Below, one piece after another: positions 1 to 6,241 of a stretch of 7,979 nucleotides of DNA (positions within the stretch are counted from its first letter, which is position 1; every line of letters begins with the position of its first letter). The stretch covers positions 1 to 7,979 of the forward strand of contig CAKRHU010000059.1 of NCBI GenBank assembly GCA_934339215.1, in the 5' to 3' direction. The notes beneath the pieces are model-generated. The model made no database searches. It was not told the DNA's origin and worked only from the letters and a program-made list of their open reading frames with translations. Source of the DNA: an uncultured Lacticaseibacillus sp. GTDB taxonomy: Bacteria > Bacillota > Bacilli > Lactobacillales > Lactobacillaceae. A program made the position numbers and the translations under genes.

Positions 1-858
1 TTCATTGGCCGAGCCGGTAATTGGAAATAGCCGACTTTCACGCTTCATCAACCGCGCTTGGCGAATGAAGAAGATCGGAATCGACAACCCGCCTTTGTCC
101 ATGTAAAAGTTGAAAATATCCCGCTGAGTTTTATCGTTGGAAATGATTTTTTGCTTTTCCACGGTGATGTCGATGTATTTGAGTTGATCGCGAATTTCGG
201 CCGCTCGTTCAAATTCCAGATCTTCCGCGGCTTTAGTCATTTGGTGATTCAGCTGCTTGACGATTTTGGCCGTATTGCCATCGAGAAAGCTTTTGATCTT
301 GGCAATTTGGGTGTCATATTCGGCTTGCGGCACTTCGCGCCAGCACGCCCCAAGGCATTGGCCCATATGATAATACAAACAAGGCCGGCCTTGATAGCCA
401 TTGCAGCGCCTCAATGGATACACTTTTTGCAAAAAATGCATGGTTTCTTGGGCTGCATAGACATTGGGATAAGGACCAAAGTAATAAGCGTTGTCTTTTT
501 TAATATCACCGGTGATTTCCATTTTCGGATCGCGCTCATTGGTGATCTTGATGTACGGATAGCCGGTGCCTTTTTTCAGTTTGATGTTGTAATAAGGTTG
601 CCACTTTTGAATCAAGGTGATTTCCAGCAAAAAGGCTTCCTTATCGCTAGAGGTCACAATGTAATCAAAGTCGGCAATATTTGACACCAGTTGGGCGGTT
701 TTGCCGTCGTGTGAGGACTTGAAGTAACTGCGAACGCGATTCTTCAAATTCTTGGCTTTGCCCACATAAATAATTTTGCCATTGACATCTTTCATTTGAT
801 AACTGCCTGGCAAATCAGGTAATAAGGCTAATTTGTGTTCAATGTGTTCTGACGCCAC
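1..858 (-). CDS. uvrC: UvrABC system protein C, N-terminal part (partial, runs off the left edge)
   Basis: UvrC is the nuclease subunit of nucleotide excision repair. It joins the UvrB-DNA complex and cuts on both sides of a lesion in the cytoplasm. The visible 286 residues align from memory along their length with Bacillus subtilis UvrC. The GIY-YIG nuclease domain, which makes the 3' incision, spans about residues 15-95 (PGSYQMKD at 17-24, IYVGKAKNLKNRVRSYF at 30-46). Four cysteines, C152, C160, C168 and C172, match the cluster reported to bind iron-sulfur in E. coli UvrC. The UvrB-binding UVR motif is at about 200-232 (AAEDLEFERAAEIRDQL). The family is about 600 residues long, so the C-terminal RNase H-like nuclease and helix-hairpin-helix domains lie outside the window. 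The GTG start is chosen because GGAGG lies 7 bases upstream and the protein begins in register with the family (EHKLALLPDLPG). It has its own promoter but may also receive readthrough from the MFS gene 48 bases upstream. Confidence 0.97.
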   Translation of the reverse strand, partial: MASEHIEHKLALLPDLPGSYQMKDVNGKIIYVGKAKNLKNRVRSYFKSSHDGKTAQLVSNIADFDYIVTSSDKEAFLLEITLIQKWQPYYNIKLKKGTGYPYIKITNERDPKMEITGDIKKDNAYYFGPYPNVYAAQETMHFLQKVYPLRRCNGYQGRPCLYYHMGQCLGACWREVPQAEYDTQIAKIKSFLDGNTAKIVKQLNHQMTKAAEDLEFERAAEIRDQLKYIDITVEKQKIISNDKTQRDIFNFYMDKGGLSIPIFFIRQARLMKRESRLFPITGSANE

Positions 859-865
859 GTTCTTG

Positions 866-870
866 CCTCC
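866..870 (-). promoter_or_regulatory. Ribosome binding site of uvrC
   Basis: GGAGG lies 7 bases before the GTG at 858-856. This decides the non-ATG start, since no in-frame ATG exists near it. The next in-frame ATG is codon 22, inside the GIY-YIG domain. Confidence 0.85.
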
Positions 871-871
871 A

Positions 872-885
872 CAAACAATTGTTTG
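872..885. promoter_or_regulatory. 14-bp perfect palindrome at the uvrC transcription start; LexA/SOS-box-like candidate operator
   Basis: The sequence CAAACAATTGTTTG is its own reverse complement. It starts about 7 bases past the -10 box of the uvrC promoter, so it covers roughly +1 to +14, a normal place for a repressor operator. It keeps the AAC-N4-GTT core of the Gram-positive SOS box (ideal palindrome CGAAC-N4-GTTCG) but has A for G and T for C at the second position of each half. A further half-site, GAACAATT, lies on the minus strand at 908-901 inside the promoter spacer. LexA control of an excision-repair gene would make sense, but the changed bases matter for LexA binding, so this is a hypothesis. 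Another dimeric regulator or an mRNA hairpin is also possible. Confidence 0.4.
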
Positions 886-891
886 CTTACT

Positions 892-920
892 ATTATACTT
901 AATTGTTCAAAGGGTCGCAA
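892..920 (-). promoter_or_regulatory. uvrC promoter (sigma-A type)
   Basis: Reading the minus strand, the -35 box is TTGCGA (920-915, 4 of 6 to consensus), the spacer is exactly 17 bases, and the -10 box is a perfect TATAAT (897-892). Transcription should start near 885, giving an untranslated leader of about 27 bases that carries the GGAGG site. The -35 box lies within the last codons of the MFS gene. Confidence 0.8.
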
Positions 921-2004
921 CCTGCAAGCGCCGGCTCAATGCAAACACACTGAGCACCAATGCCGCAAGCGTCATCCCCCATAAGCGTTGGGCAATGCTT
1001 AAGCCACTAAAAATAAACGGGGACACCAATTGCCCGGCAAATACCATCGCATACCCGATACTCAACGCGTGGTCACGATCAACTGGTTGCGTTTGGGCAA
1101 TCACCCGCTCATTGAATACTGGCATCGCAAGCGCCACACCCAAACCAGCAAATACCATCGCTAAGATTTCAAGCCGGTTTAATAAAAATCCCCCAGCAAT
1201 CAGTAACACGGCAAACACACTGACCAACTTCTCACGTGCAGGCAACTTGAGATGCGCGTAATTCATCCCGACGAATAAAGCAACCGCCGACACCCCTGCC
1301 ATTAACAGGCCAGCGTGACTAGCATTAGCGTCATGTAGCCAACTTTGAAAATAAAATGGCACGGTCGTGGGAACCACAAAGTATAACGCATTCCAACTCA
1401 AATTCAAGCCATACGTCACCGCCAGTCCAGTTGACAATTTAAACGGTTGTCCGGTATCCGAAGCTTCACGGACTGTTTCAGGCAACCACTGCCAAATCAA
1501 AATCAATGGGACCACTGCCGCGCCATATAAGCCAAATACCCAATGCCAATCATGCCCAACTAACCACCCCGACGCGGACACCGCACTGATCGTCCCACCA
1601 GACGTTACTGCAGAAGCCCAGCCTAATAGTTGCCGCCGAGTTTGGGCATCCGAATAGAGATCCCCGATCAAACTGATGGCAGGGCCGGTGAACAAGCTTA
1701 ACCCTAAACCTGAAATCAAGCGCGCGAACGCTAATCCGATAAATGGCAGGGGTATAATCGGCACCAAGCCACCAACCAGATAAATCAATAAGCCGACGAT
1801 AACTTGTTTCTTCTTCGTCCCAGGCAAATGCCGCGCAATCATAAGCATCAATAATAACGACAATGATGGTAAGGTCAATAAACTTTGAATCCAAAAGGTT
1901 GACACTTGCGGATAACTTTGTTGAATCGCTGGTAACGCAGGCGCCAGCATCGCCCCTGTTAACACGGTAAAAAACGACAACGACAAAATCGCGATTTTTT
2001 TCAT
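907..2004 (-). CDS. Major facilitator superfamily permease, DHA1-like, substrate unknown
   Basis: This is a 365-residue integral membrane protein with about 12 hydrophobic segments, starting with one at residues 4-26. The MFS fold is supported by a TM4 motif of the RxxxGxG type (R95-LISG-L-G101). It is also supported by a glycine-rich TM5 stretch at 135-150 that resembles motif C of drug:proton antiporters, followed by WHWVFGLYG at 153-161. The loop 2-3 motif A (normally GxLaDRxGRK) is degenerate here, reading ARHLPGTKKKQ at 57-67 with no aspartate. Such proteins usually expel small molecules using the proton gradient, but this sequence does not show the substrate; uptake or sugar efflux is also possible. 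The ATG start is set by AAGGAGG 5 bases upstream; an upstream in-frame TTG at 2031 is poorer. The gene stands alone between the glnQ terminator and the uvrC promoter, and no terminator follows it. Confidence 0.88.
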   Translation of the reverse strand: MKKIAILSLSFFTVLTGAMLAPALPAIQQSYPQVSTFWIQSLLTLPSLSLLLMLMIARHLPGTKKKQVIVGLLIYLVGGLVPIIPLPFIGLAFARLISGLGLSLFTGPAISLIGDLYSDAQTRRQLLGWASAVTSGGTISAVSASGWLVGHDWHWVFGLYGAAVVPLILIWQWLPETVREASDTGQPFKLSTGLAVTYGLNLSWNALYFVVPTTVPFYFQSWLHDANASHAGLLMAGVSAVALFVGMNYAHLKLPAREKLVSVFAVLLIAGGFLLNRLEILAMVFAGLGVALAMPVFNERVIAQTQPVDRDHALSIGYAMVFAGQLVSPFIFSGLSIAQRLWGMTLAALVLSVFALSRRLQVATL

Positions 2005-2009
2005 GCAGG

Positions 2010-2016
2010 CCTCCTT
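2010..2016 (-). promoter_or_regulatory. Ribosome binding site of the MFS gene
   Basis: AAGGAGG sits 5 bases before the ATG at 2004-2002. It lies inside the nine-codon extension that would result from starting at the TTG at 2031, which argues against that start. Confidence 0.85.
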
Positions 2017-2042
2017 GCCCTGCTCCCCCAAACGTTACCGCA

Positions 2043-2071
2043 AGTGTACGCGCAAATCGAGATTTTGCCGA
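2043..2071 (-). promoter_or_regulatory. Weak promoter candidate with an internal dyad, upstream of the MFS gene
   Basis: The 116-base gap between glnQ and the MFS gene should hold a promoter because a terminator lies at its upstream end. The best -10 candidate is TACACT (2048-2043). A 17-base spacer gives TCGGCA (2071-2066), a poor -35 box. The spacer contains an imperfect inverted repeat, GCAAAATC-TC-GATTTGC on the minus strand (2068-2052), with one unpaired A. The dyad could be an operator, but neither element is strong. Confidence 0.25.
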
Positions 2072-2083
2072 ATTTGAAGCACG

Positions 2084-2111
2084 AAAAAACCGCCGATCAA
2101 CGTCGACGGTT
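2084..2111 (-). terminator. Intrinsic terminator of the glnPQ operon
   Basis: On the minus strand AACCGTCG (2111-2104) and CGGCGGTT (2095-2088) form an 8-bp stem with one G-U pair and an 8-base loop, leading into six T residues (2089-2084). It begins 9 bases after the glnQ stop codon. The plus-strand side lacks a T run, so it should act only on minus-strand transcription. Confidence 0.85.
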
Positions 2112-2120
2112 CTCAAAATT

Positions 2121-2864
2121 TTATTGCGCCAACACTTTTGACAAGAAGTCTTTGGTGCGGTCATGTTTTGGTGCAGTAAAGATTTGTTCTGGTTCGCCTT
2201 TTTCAGCGATCACGCCTTGATCCATGAACCAAACTTGATCAGCCGCTTCACGGGCAAAGCCCATTTCGTGAGTGACGATCACCATCGTCATCCCAGACTT
2301 GGCAAGGTCTTGCATCACCTTCAACACTTCGCCGACCATTTCTGGATCAAGCGCAGAAGTTGGTTCGTCAAACAACATCACGTCAGGTTCCATGGCTAAA
2401 GCGCGGGCAATGGCCACACGTTGCATTTGACCACCAGACAAGCTGGTTGGGTAAGTATCCGCTTTGTCATCCAAGCCGACTTGCGTCAACAGTTCATGCG
2501 CCTTCTTCGTGGCAGCGGCATCATCTTGATTTTTGACCTTCATTGGGGCTAACTTGATGTTTTCAAGCACCGTCATATTTGGGAACAAGTTGAATTGCTG
2601 GAACACCATGCCCATTTTTTCGCGGACTTTATCAAGTTCTTTTTCGGATAAGCCGACCAGGTTGGTGCCTTCAAATTCGATTTCGCCGCTAGTTGGTTGG
2701 TTCAGCAAGTTCAAGCTGCGCAAGAACGTGGACTTCCCACCACCAGAAGCCCCGATGACAACGATCACGTCGCCTTGGTTGATGGTTTCTGTGATGTCGT
2801 TTAACACCACGTTGTCCCCGAATTTCTTGACCAAATGGTTGATTTGAATTAATGGTTTAGTCAT
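2121..2864 (-). CDS. glnQ: Polar amino acid ABC transporter, ATP-binding protein (GlnQ type)
   Basis: This 247-residue cytoplasmic ATPase powers amino acid import by the fused permease encoded just upstream. The PAAT/HisP-type ATPase motifs are all present: Walker [10 protein letters not shown] at 38-46 (lysine 44), Q-loop glutamine in [17 protein letters not shown] (87-103), signature LSGGQ at 142-146, Walker B VMLFDEP at 162-168 with catalytic glutamate 167, D-loop SALD at 170-173 and switch histidine 199 in VTHEMGFA. The length is typical (about 240-250). Walker A carries A39 and G42 where GPSGSGKST is more usual; this should not harm function. The ATG is chosen over an in-frame TTG at 2882 because AAAGGA lies 9 bases upstream and the family begins at this point. 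It overlaps the permease gene by 8 bases, which suggests translational coupling. The glutamine assignment rests on family resemblance; other polar amino acids are possible. Confidence 0.95.
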   Translation of the reverse strand: MTKPLIQINHLVKKFGDNVVLNDITETINQGDVIVVIGASGGGKSTFLRSLNLLNQPTSGEIEFEGTNLVGLSEKELDKVREKMGMVFQQFNLFPNMTVLENIKLAPMKVKNQDDAAATKKAHELLTQVGLDDKADTYPTSLSGGQMQRVAIARALAMEPDVMLFDEPTSALDPEMVGEVLKVMQDLAKSGMTMVIVTHEMGFAREAADQVWFMDQGVIAEKGEPEQIFTAPKHDRTKDFLSKVLAQ

Positions 2865-4314
2865 GTTGCATCTTCCTTTCAAAATGCCCCAAGATCTTCG
2901 ATAAGGTGAAGGTCAGGACGAAGTAAATCACCATAGCGACAAAGATCGGTGCGACCCCTTTATACGTAGCGGTTTGAACGACCTTCAATTGATAGATCAA
3001 ATCTGTGACCCCGATAATGGAAACAATTGAGGATTCCTTGATCAAGGAGATAAATTCATTCCCTAATGCTGGCCAAATGTTGCGAATGGCCTGTGGTAAC
3101 ACCACGCTGGTCATGGTTTGACGCGTGGATAAACCAAGCGAGCGCGCAGCTTCAGTTTGGCCAGTCGGAATCGAATCGATCCCGGAGCGAATGATTTCAG
3201 CCACATAAGCTGCTGAGTTCAAGGACACCGCGATGATCCCAGCCGTTAATGCCGGCACATCGACGAACAACCCGATACCAAAGTAGACAAACATCACTTG
3301 GATCATCAAAGGCGTACCGCGGACAAATTCGATGTACGCCACCGCGATGGTGTGCAAGATTTTGTTCTTGCCTAAACGCATCAGCGCCATCAACGTCCCG
3401 ATCAAAACCCCAAACACGACGGATACCGCAGTGATCAATAACGTATATTCGATCCCTTTGGCAAAGAACTTCCAATAATGGAACATTGAAGTATCCGCGG
3501 TGTTTTTGGTCATGTAATCGCCAGCCGTCTTGGTGTAAGACTTGATCAAGCCTTGCTTTTTGATTTCGTTGATCGACTGGTTGGCAGCGGCGACTAAAGT
3601 ATCTGAGCCCTTGGCAAAACCGATGGCTTGGCCGTTTGATTCAGGATCCAAGGTCCAACCGGATTTCACAATGGCCAACTGTTTGTCATGATCGACATAC
3701 GCTTGGGCCACAGGATGTTCGGCGACGACGCCTTCGACCTTGTGAGACTTCAACGCCAAAATCAAATCCGTGACTTTGGTCAAGCCCAACAGCTTGGAAT
3801 CTGTCATTTTATCTTTGACCAAGTCCGCTTGCATGGAACCGGTTTGGGCCCCGACTTTCTTGCCGACAAAGCTTTCTGCGTTTTTGTAAACTTTCGCATC
3901 AGCTTTGTTGACAATGATATCTTGGCTGGCGGTGTAGTAGATCTGTGAAAAATCAACACTTTGCTTCCGTTCAGACGTTGGCGTCATTGCGGATAACACC
4001 ATGTCGACTTTGTGCGTTTCCAAACCGACCAGCAAGGAATCAAAGTCCATTTGCTTGACGACGAGTTTCACGCCGATGTCTGACGCAATTTTCTTGGCAA
4101 TTTCCACGTCGATACCGACGACTTGGTTCTTGCCGTTTTTGTTCACCAGGAACTCATAAGGGGCGTAGTCTGGGCTAGTACCCATCACTAAGGTACCTTT
4201 GGCCTTGATCTTTGCCAAACTGTCATCTGCGGCGTGCACCGGTTGAGCGGCGACCCCCACAAACGCAACCATGGCAACGGCTAAAGCCATCAGCCAACGC
4301 ATTAACTTTTTCAA
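2857..4314 (-). CDS. glnP: Amino acid ABC transporter, fused substrate-binding protein and permease (GlnP type)
   Basis: This single 485-residue protein carries both the extracellular receptor and the membrane channel of an amino acid importer. Residues 1-28 form a signal sequence (KK and R, hydrophobic core, then PVHA before ADD). Residues about 34-268 are an SBP_bac_3 domain with SPDYAPYEF (47-55), [11 protein letters not shown] (67-77), the ligand-type arginine in [13 protein letters not shown] (R116), and an acidic residue in AEHPVAQAY (E199). Residues about 287-480 are a HisM/GlnP permease with about five membrane segments and the ATPase-docking EAA loop (EAARSLGLS from E388, then VLPQA at 405-409). 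No lipobox cysteine is present or needed, because the permease anchors the receptor. There is one binding domain, unlike the two in lactococcal GlnP. A TTG start at 4314 is chosen: it has GGAGG 9 bases upstream and gives a normal signal sequence. The internal ATG at 4302 is too far from the site, and the GTG at 4356 lies upstream of it, near the -10 box. The preferred substrate (glutamine, glutamate, asparagine or arginine) cannot be told from sequence alone. Confidence 0.93.
   Translation of the reverse strand: MKKLMRWLMALAVAMVAFVGVAAQPVHAADDSLAKIKAKGTLVMGTSPDYAPYEFLVNKNGKNQVVGIDVEIAKKIASDIGVKLVVKQMDFDSLLVGLETHKVDMVLSAMTPTSERKQSVDFSQIYYTASQDIIVNKADAKVYKNAESFVGKKVGAQTGSMQADLVKDKMTDSKLLGLTKVTDLILALKSHKVEGVVAEHPVAQAYVDHDKQLAIVKSGWTLDPESNGQAIGFAKGSDTLVAAANQSINEIKKQGLIKSYTKTAGDYMTKNTADTSMFHYWKFFAKGIEYTLLITAVSVVFGVLIGTLMALMRLGKNKILHTIAVAYIEFVRGTPLMIQVMFVYFGIGLFVDVPALTAGIIAVSLNSAAYVAEIIRSGIDSIPTGQTEAARSLGLSTRQTMTSVVLPQAIRNIWPALGNEFISLIKESSIVSIIGVTDLIYQLKVVQTATYKGVAPIFVAMVIYFVLTFTLSKILGHFERKMQHD
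2874..2879 (-). promoter_or_regulatory. Ribosome binding site of glnQ, inside glnP
   Basis: AAAGGA lies 9 bases before the glnQ ATG and within the last codons of glnP, in keeping with coupled translation across the 8-base gene overlap. Confidence 0.65.
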
Positions 4315-4323
4315 AACAGAATT

Positions 4324-4328
4324 CCTCC
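4324..4328 (-). promoter_or_regulatory. Ribosome binding site that selects the TTG start of glnP
   Basis: GGAGG (within GGGGAGGAAT) ends 9 bases before the TTG at 4314-4312 and 21 bases before the first in-frame ATG downstream. This spacing favours TTG. Confidence 0.75.
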
Positions 4329-4347
4329 CCAAATTTCTATAAGCCAC

Positions 4348-4376
4348 ACTATACACTAGTTTTGATTTTTATTCAA
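4348..4376 (-). promoter_or_regulatory. glnPQ promoter (sigma-A type)
   Basis: On the minus strand the -35 box is TTGAAT (4376-4371, 4 of 6), the spacer is 17 bases and A-rich, and the -10 box is TATAGT (4353-4348, 5 of 6). Transcription should begin near 4341 and leave a leader of about 27 bases. It lies just downstream of the exporter operon's terminator, so glnPQ is an independent transcription unit. Confidence 0.78.
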
Positions 4377-4388
4377 CGAATATTCATA
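4360..4388 (-). promoter_or_regulatory. ArgR (ARG) box-like sequence over the glnPQ -35 region
   Basis: The minus strand at 4377-4360 reads GTTGAATAAAAATCAAAA. It matches the whole TGAATAAAAAT core of the Bacillus AhrC box (CATGAATAAAAATKCAAK) and 13 of its 18 positions without gaps. A second TGAATA lies exactly 11 bases upstream (4386-4381) within TATGAATATTC, so two like half-sites face the same side of the helix. The stretch overlaps the -35 box and spacer, a repressing position. AT-rich promoters can produce such matches by chance, so this remains a candidate. Confidence 0.4.
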
Positions 4389-4417
4389 GTTCTCGCAAAA
4401 AAATTTCATCAAGCACC

Positions 4418-4448
4418 AAAAAACGTGCTGACTTTCACCAGCACGTTT
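4418..4448 (-). terminator. Intrinsic terminator of the ABC exporter operon
   Basis: AAACGTGCTG (4448-4439) and CAGCACGTTT (4430-4421) on the minus strand are perfect inverted repeats of 10 bp around an 8-base loop, followed by a run of six T residues (4423-4418) that overlaps the end of the stem. It begins 8 bases beyond the stop codon of the second exporter gene. Confidence 0.92.
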
Positions 4449-4456
4449 CTGCAAAG

Positions 4457-6241
4457 CTAATCGCTCATCCCCGTTTGCAAGCGATACATATCATAATAAC
4501 GCCCATGTTTGGCCAACAGTTCATCATGCGTCCCGCGTTCCACGATATGCCCAGCATCCAGCACTAAAATCAAATTGGCATCTTTGATGGTGGACAAGCG
4601 ATGCGCGATGGCGATGGTGGTCCGGCCTTGGCGGATCCGGCGTAGGCCTTCTTGGATCACCGCTTCAGTTTCAGTGTCGATGTTAGCAGTGGCTTCATCC
4701 AAGACCAAAATTTTCGGATTGGTGACCACCGTGCGGGCAAAGCTGATCAACTGCCGTTCACCACTGGAAAACTGCGCCCCGCCTTCGATCACTTTGGCGT
4801 CGTATTGGCCAGGCAATTGTTCAATGAAGCGATCTGCTTGCACAAATTCGGCGGCTTTTTTGATTTGATCATCAGAGATCTGCTCATTGAACAAGCGAAT
4901 ATTTGACGCCACAGTCCCGTAAAACATGAATGAATCTTGTAAGACCAAGCCTAATTTCGTGCGTAACTCCGCCATCGGATACTCACGAATGTCAACATCA
5001 TCGATCAAGATCTCGCCTTGACCGAATTCATAAAAGCGCATCATCACATTGATGATCGAGGACTTCCCAGAACCCGTATGGCCGACTAACGCAACGGTTT
5101 CACCAGGATTAGCCACAAAAGAGATATCGTGTAAGATCTCATGTTTGCCATCATAAGCAAACGACACATGGCGGAATTCGATTTTCCCGTGGGTCAAAGT
5201 CGCACTGGCACCAGGATTAGCGGCAGGTGCAAACTCTTGATTATCCAAGATCCGAAAAATCCGGGAGCCAGCAACCACCCCATCTTGAAAGTTCGACAAA
5301 GAATCCATCATGTTGGTCATGGGATTGAAGAAGTTCGACACATATGTGGTAAACGCGTAAACCACCCCAGCCGCCACAAAACTATGCATCGACATGATCC
5401 CAAACGCGGCCAGCACTGCGACTAACGCAAAGCTGTACAACAAGTTGATGATCGGGCTGAGTAACAATGAGTTCACTCGGATCATCGCCGTGCGCGTCCG
5501 CAAGTACTCTTGGTTGGTCGCTTCAAATTCTTGCGCGATCCGATTTTCTTGACGGAATTGTTGAATGATCCCAATACCTTCAATGGATTCATTCAACTTG
5601 GTGTTGAGTTCTGACAGTTTTTCGCGCATATGGCGATAGACTTTACTGGCGTAATGGCTGTAATACCAAATTGCAAACAATAATAATGGAAGAAACGCGA
5701 GCACCATTAAGGCAATTTTGGCATTCACCACATACATCGTCACAAAGCTCGACACCACGGAGAATAAACCAACTAGTACCGACAACAGCACGTTCCAAAA
5801 ATCGGATAGCGTTGCCGTATCATTGGTCACCCGCGAGACGATCGACCCAGCCGGCGTTTGATCAAAGTAGCGCATCCCCAACTTGTGCAGTTGCGCAAAT
5901 AAATCACGCCGCACATCTTCAAGCCCACGTTCTGACCCCATCGCAAACAAAAAGGATTGGAAGAATTGAAACAAGGCTTTTAAAATCGTGCCGAACGCAT
6001 ACAAACCAGCAAAGCCTAACACGATTTGCGTGGTCGCCGTTTGATGCGTCAAATACCGATCCATGAATTCTTGCAACAACCATGGTAAAGCGACGTTGAC
6101 ACTAGCCAGTAAAGCCGCCGCCACAATGGCCCCACCGAATTGACGCTTGTAAGGTTTCGTATAGCGCATCAAACGGCCCACAATGTGCCATTGTTCCTTC
6201 ATGGGAATACTTCTCGCCCAGGCAGATTCATATTTAGGCAT
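4457..6241 (-). CDS. Heterodimeric ABC exporter, catalytic half-transporter (LmrD/YfiC-like)
   Basis: This 594-residue half-transporter has an exporter membrane domain of six segments (about 36-56, 73-95, 148-172, 176-195, 262-283, 288-310) followed by a nucleotide-binding domain. Its motifs are Walker A GHTGSGKSS at 387-395 (K393), Q-loop Q435, Walker B ILVLDE at 511-516 with the catalytic glutamate E516, and switch histidine H547. The signature is degenerate: SSGER at 492-496 instead of LSGGQ. It is expected to pair with the product of the gene upstream and to extrude drugs, lipids or other hydrophobic compounds through the cell membrane. At 594 residues it is closer to B. subtilis YfiC (about 600) than to the longer LmrD and YheH (about 660-670). 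The ATG at 6241 has GGAGG 8 bases upstream; an in-frame TTG at 6256 lies on that site and is rejected. It overlaps the upstream gene by 8 bases and ends at a strong terminator. The substrate is not evident. Confidence 0.93.
   Translation of the reverse strand: MPKYESAWARSIPMKEQWHIVGRLMRYTKPYKRQFGGAIVAAALLASVNVALPWLLQEFMDRYLTHQTATTQIVLGFAGLYAFGTILKALFQFFQSFLFAMGSERGLEDVRRDLFAQLHKLGMRYFDQTPAGSIVSRVTNDTATLSDFWNVLLSVLVGLFSVVSSFVTMYVVNAKIALMVLAFLPLLLFAIWYYSHYASKVYRHMREKLSELNTKLNESIEGIGIIQQFRQENRIAQEFEATNQEYLRTRTAMIRVNSLLLSPIINLLYSFALVAVLAAFGIMSMHSFVAAGVVYAFTTYVSNFFNPMTNMMDSLSNFQDGVVAGSRIFRILDNQEFAPAANPGASATLTHGKIEFRHVSFAYDGKHEILHDISFVANPGETVALVGHTGSGKSSIINVMMRFYEFGQGEILIDDVDIREYPMAELRTKLGLVLQDSFMFYGTVASNIRLFNEQISDDQIKKAAEFVQADRFIEQLPGQYDAKVIEGGAQFSSGERQLISFARTVVTNPKILVLDEATANIDTETEAVIQEGLRRIRQGRTTIAIAHRLSTIKDANLILVLDAGHIVERGTHDELLAKHGRYYDMYRLQTGMSD

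Noticed and set aside
58..684. Plus-strand open frame of 208 codons
   Set aside because: It is entirely antisense to uvrC, whose minus-strand frame matches a known family across its length. The plus-strand translation resembles no family I recognise.
833..1261. Plus-strand open frame of 142 codons spanning the uvrC start and the MFS 3' end
   Set aside because: It crosses a clear minus-strand promoter and is antisense to two well supported genes; the translation is low-complexity and unfamiliar.
2005..2031. Longer MFS start at the TTG at 2031
   Set aside because: The added nine residues are charged and contain the ribosome binding site that serves the ATG at 2004.
1550..2164. Minus-strand open frame of 204 codons overlapping the MFS gene and the end of glnQ
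   Set aside because: It is out of frame with the MFS permease, runs through the terminator and into glnQ, and its translation has no recognisable domain. The MFS frame has the good ribosome site and membrane segments.
4315..4356. Longer glnP start at the GTG at 4356
   Set aside because: It overlaps the predicted -10 region and lies upstream of the likely transcription start, so it would not be in the mRNA from that promoter.
4315..4456. Riboswitch, T-box or small RNA in the largest gap without a gene
   Set aside because: The 142 bases are accounted for by a terminator, a promoter with a candidate operator and a ribosome site. The predicted leader is only about 27 bases, too short for a riboswitch.
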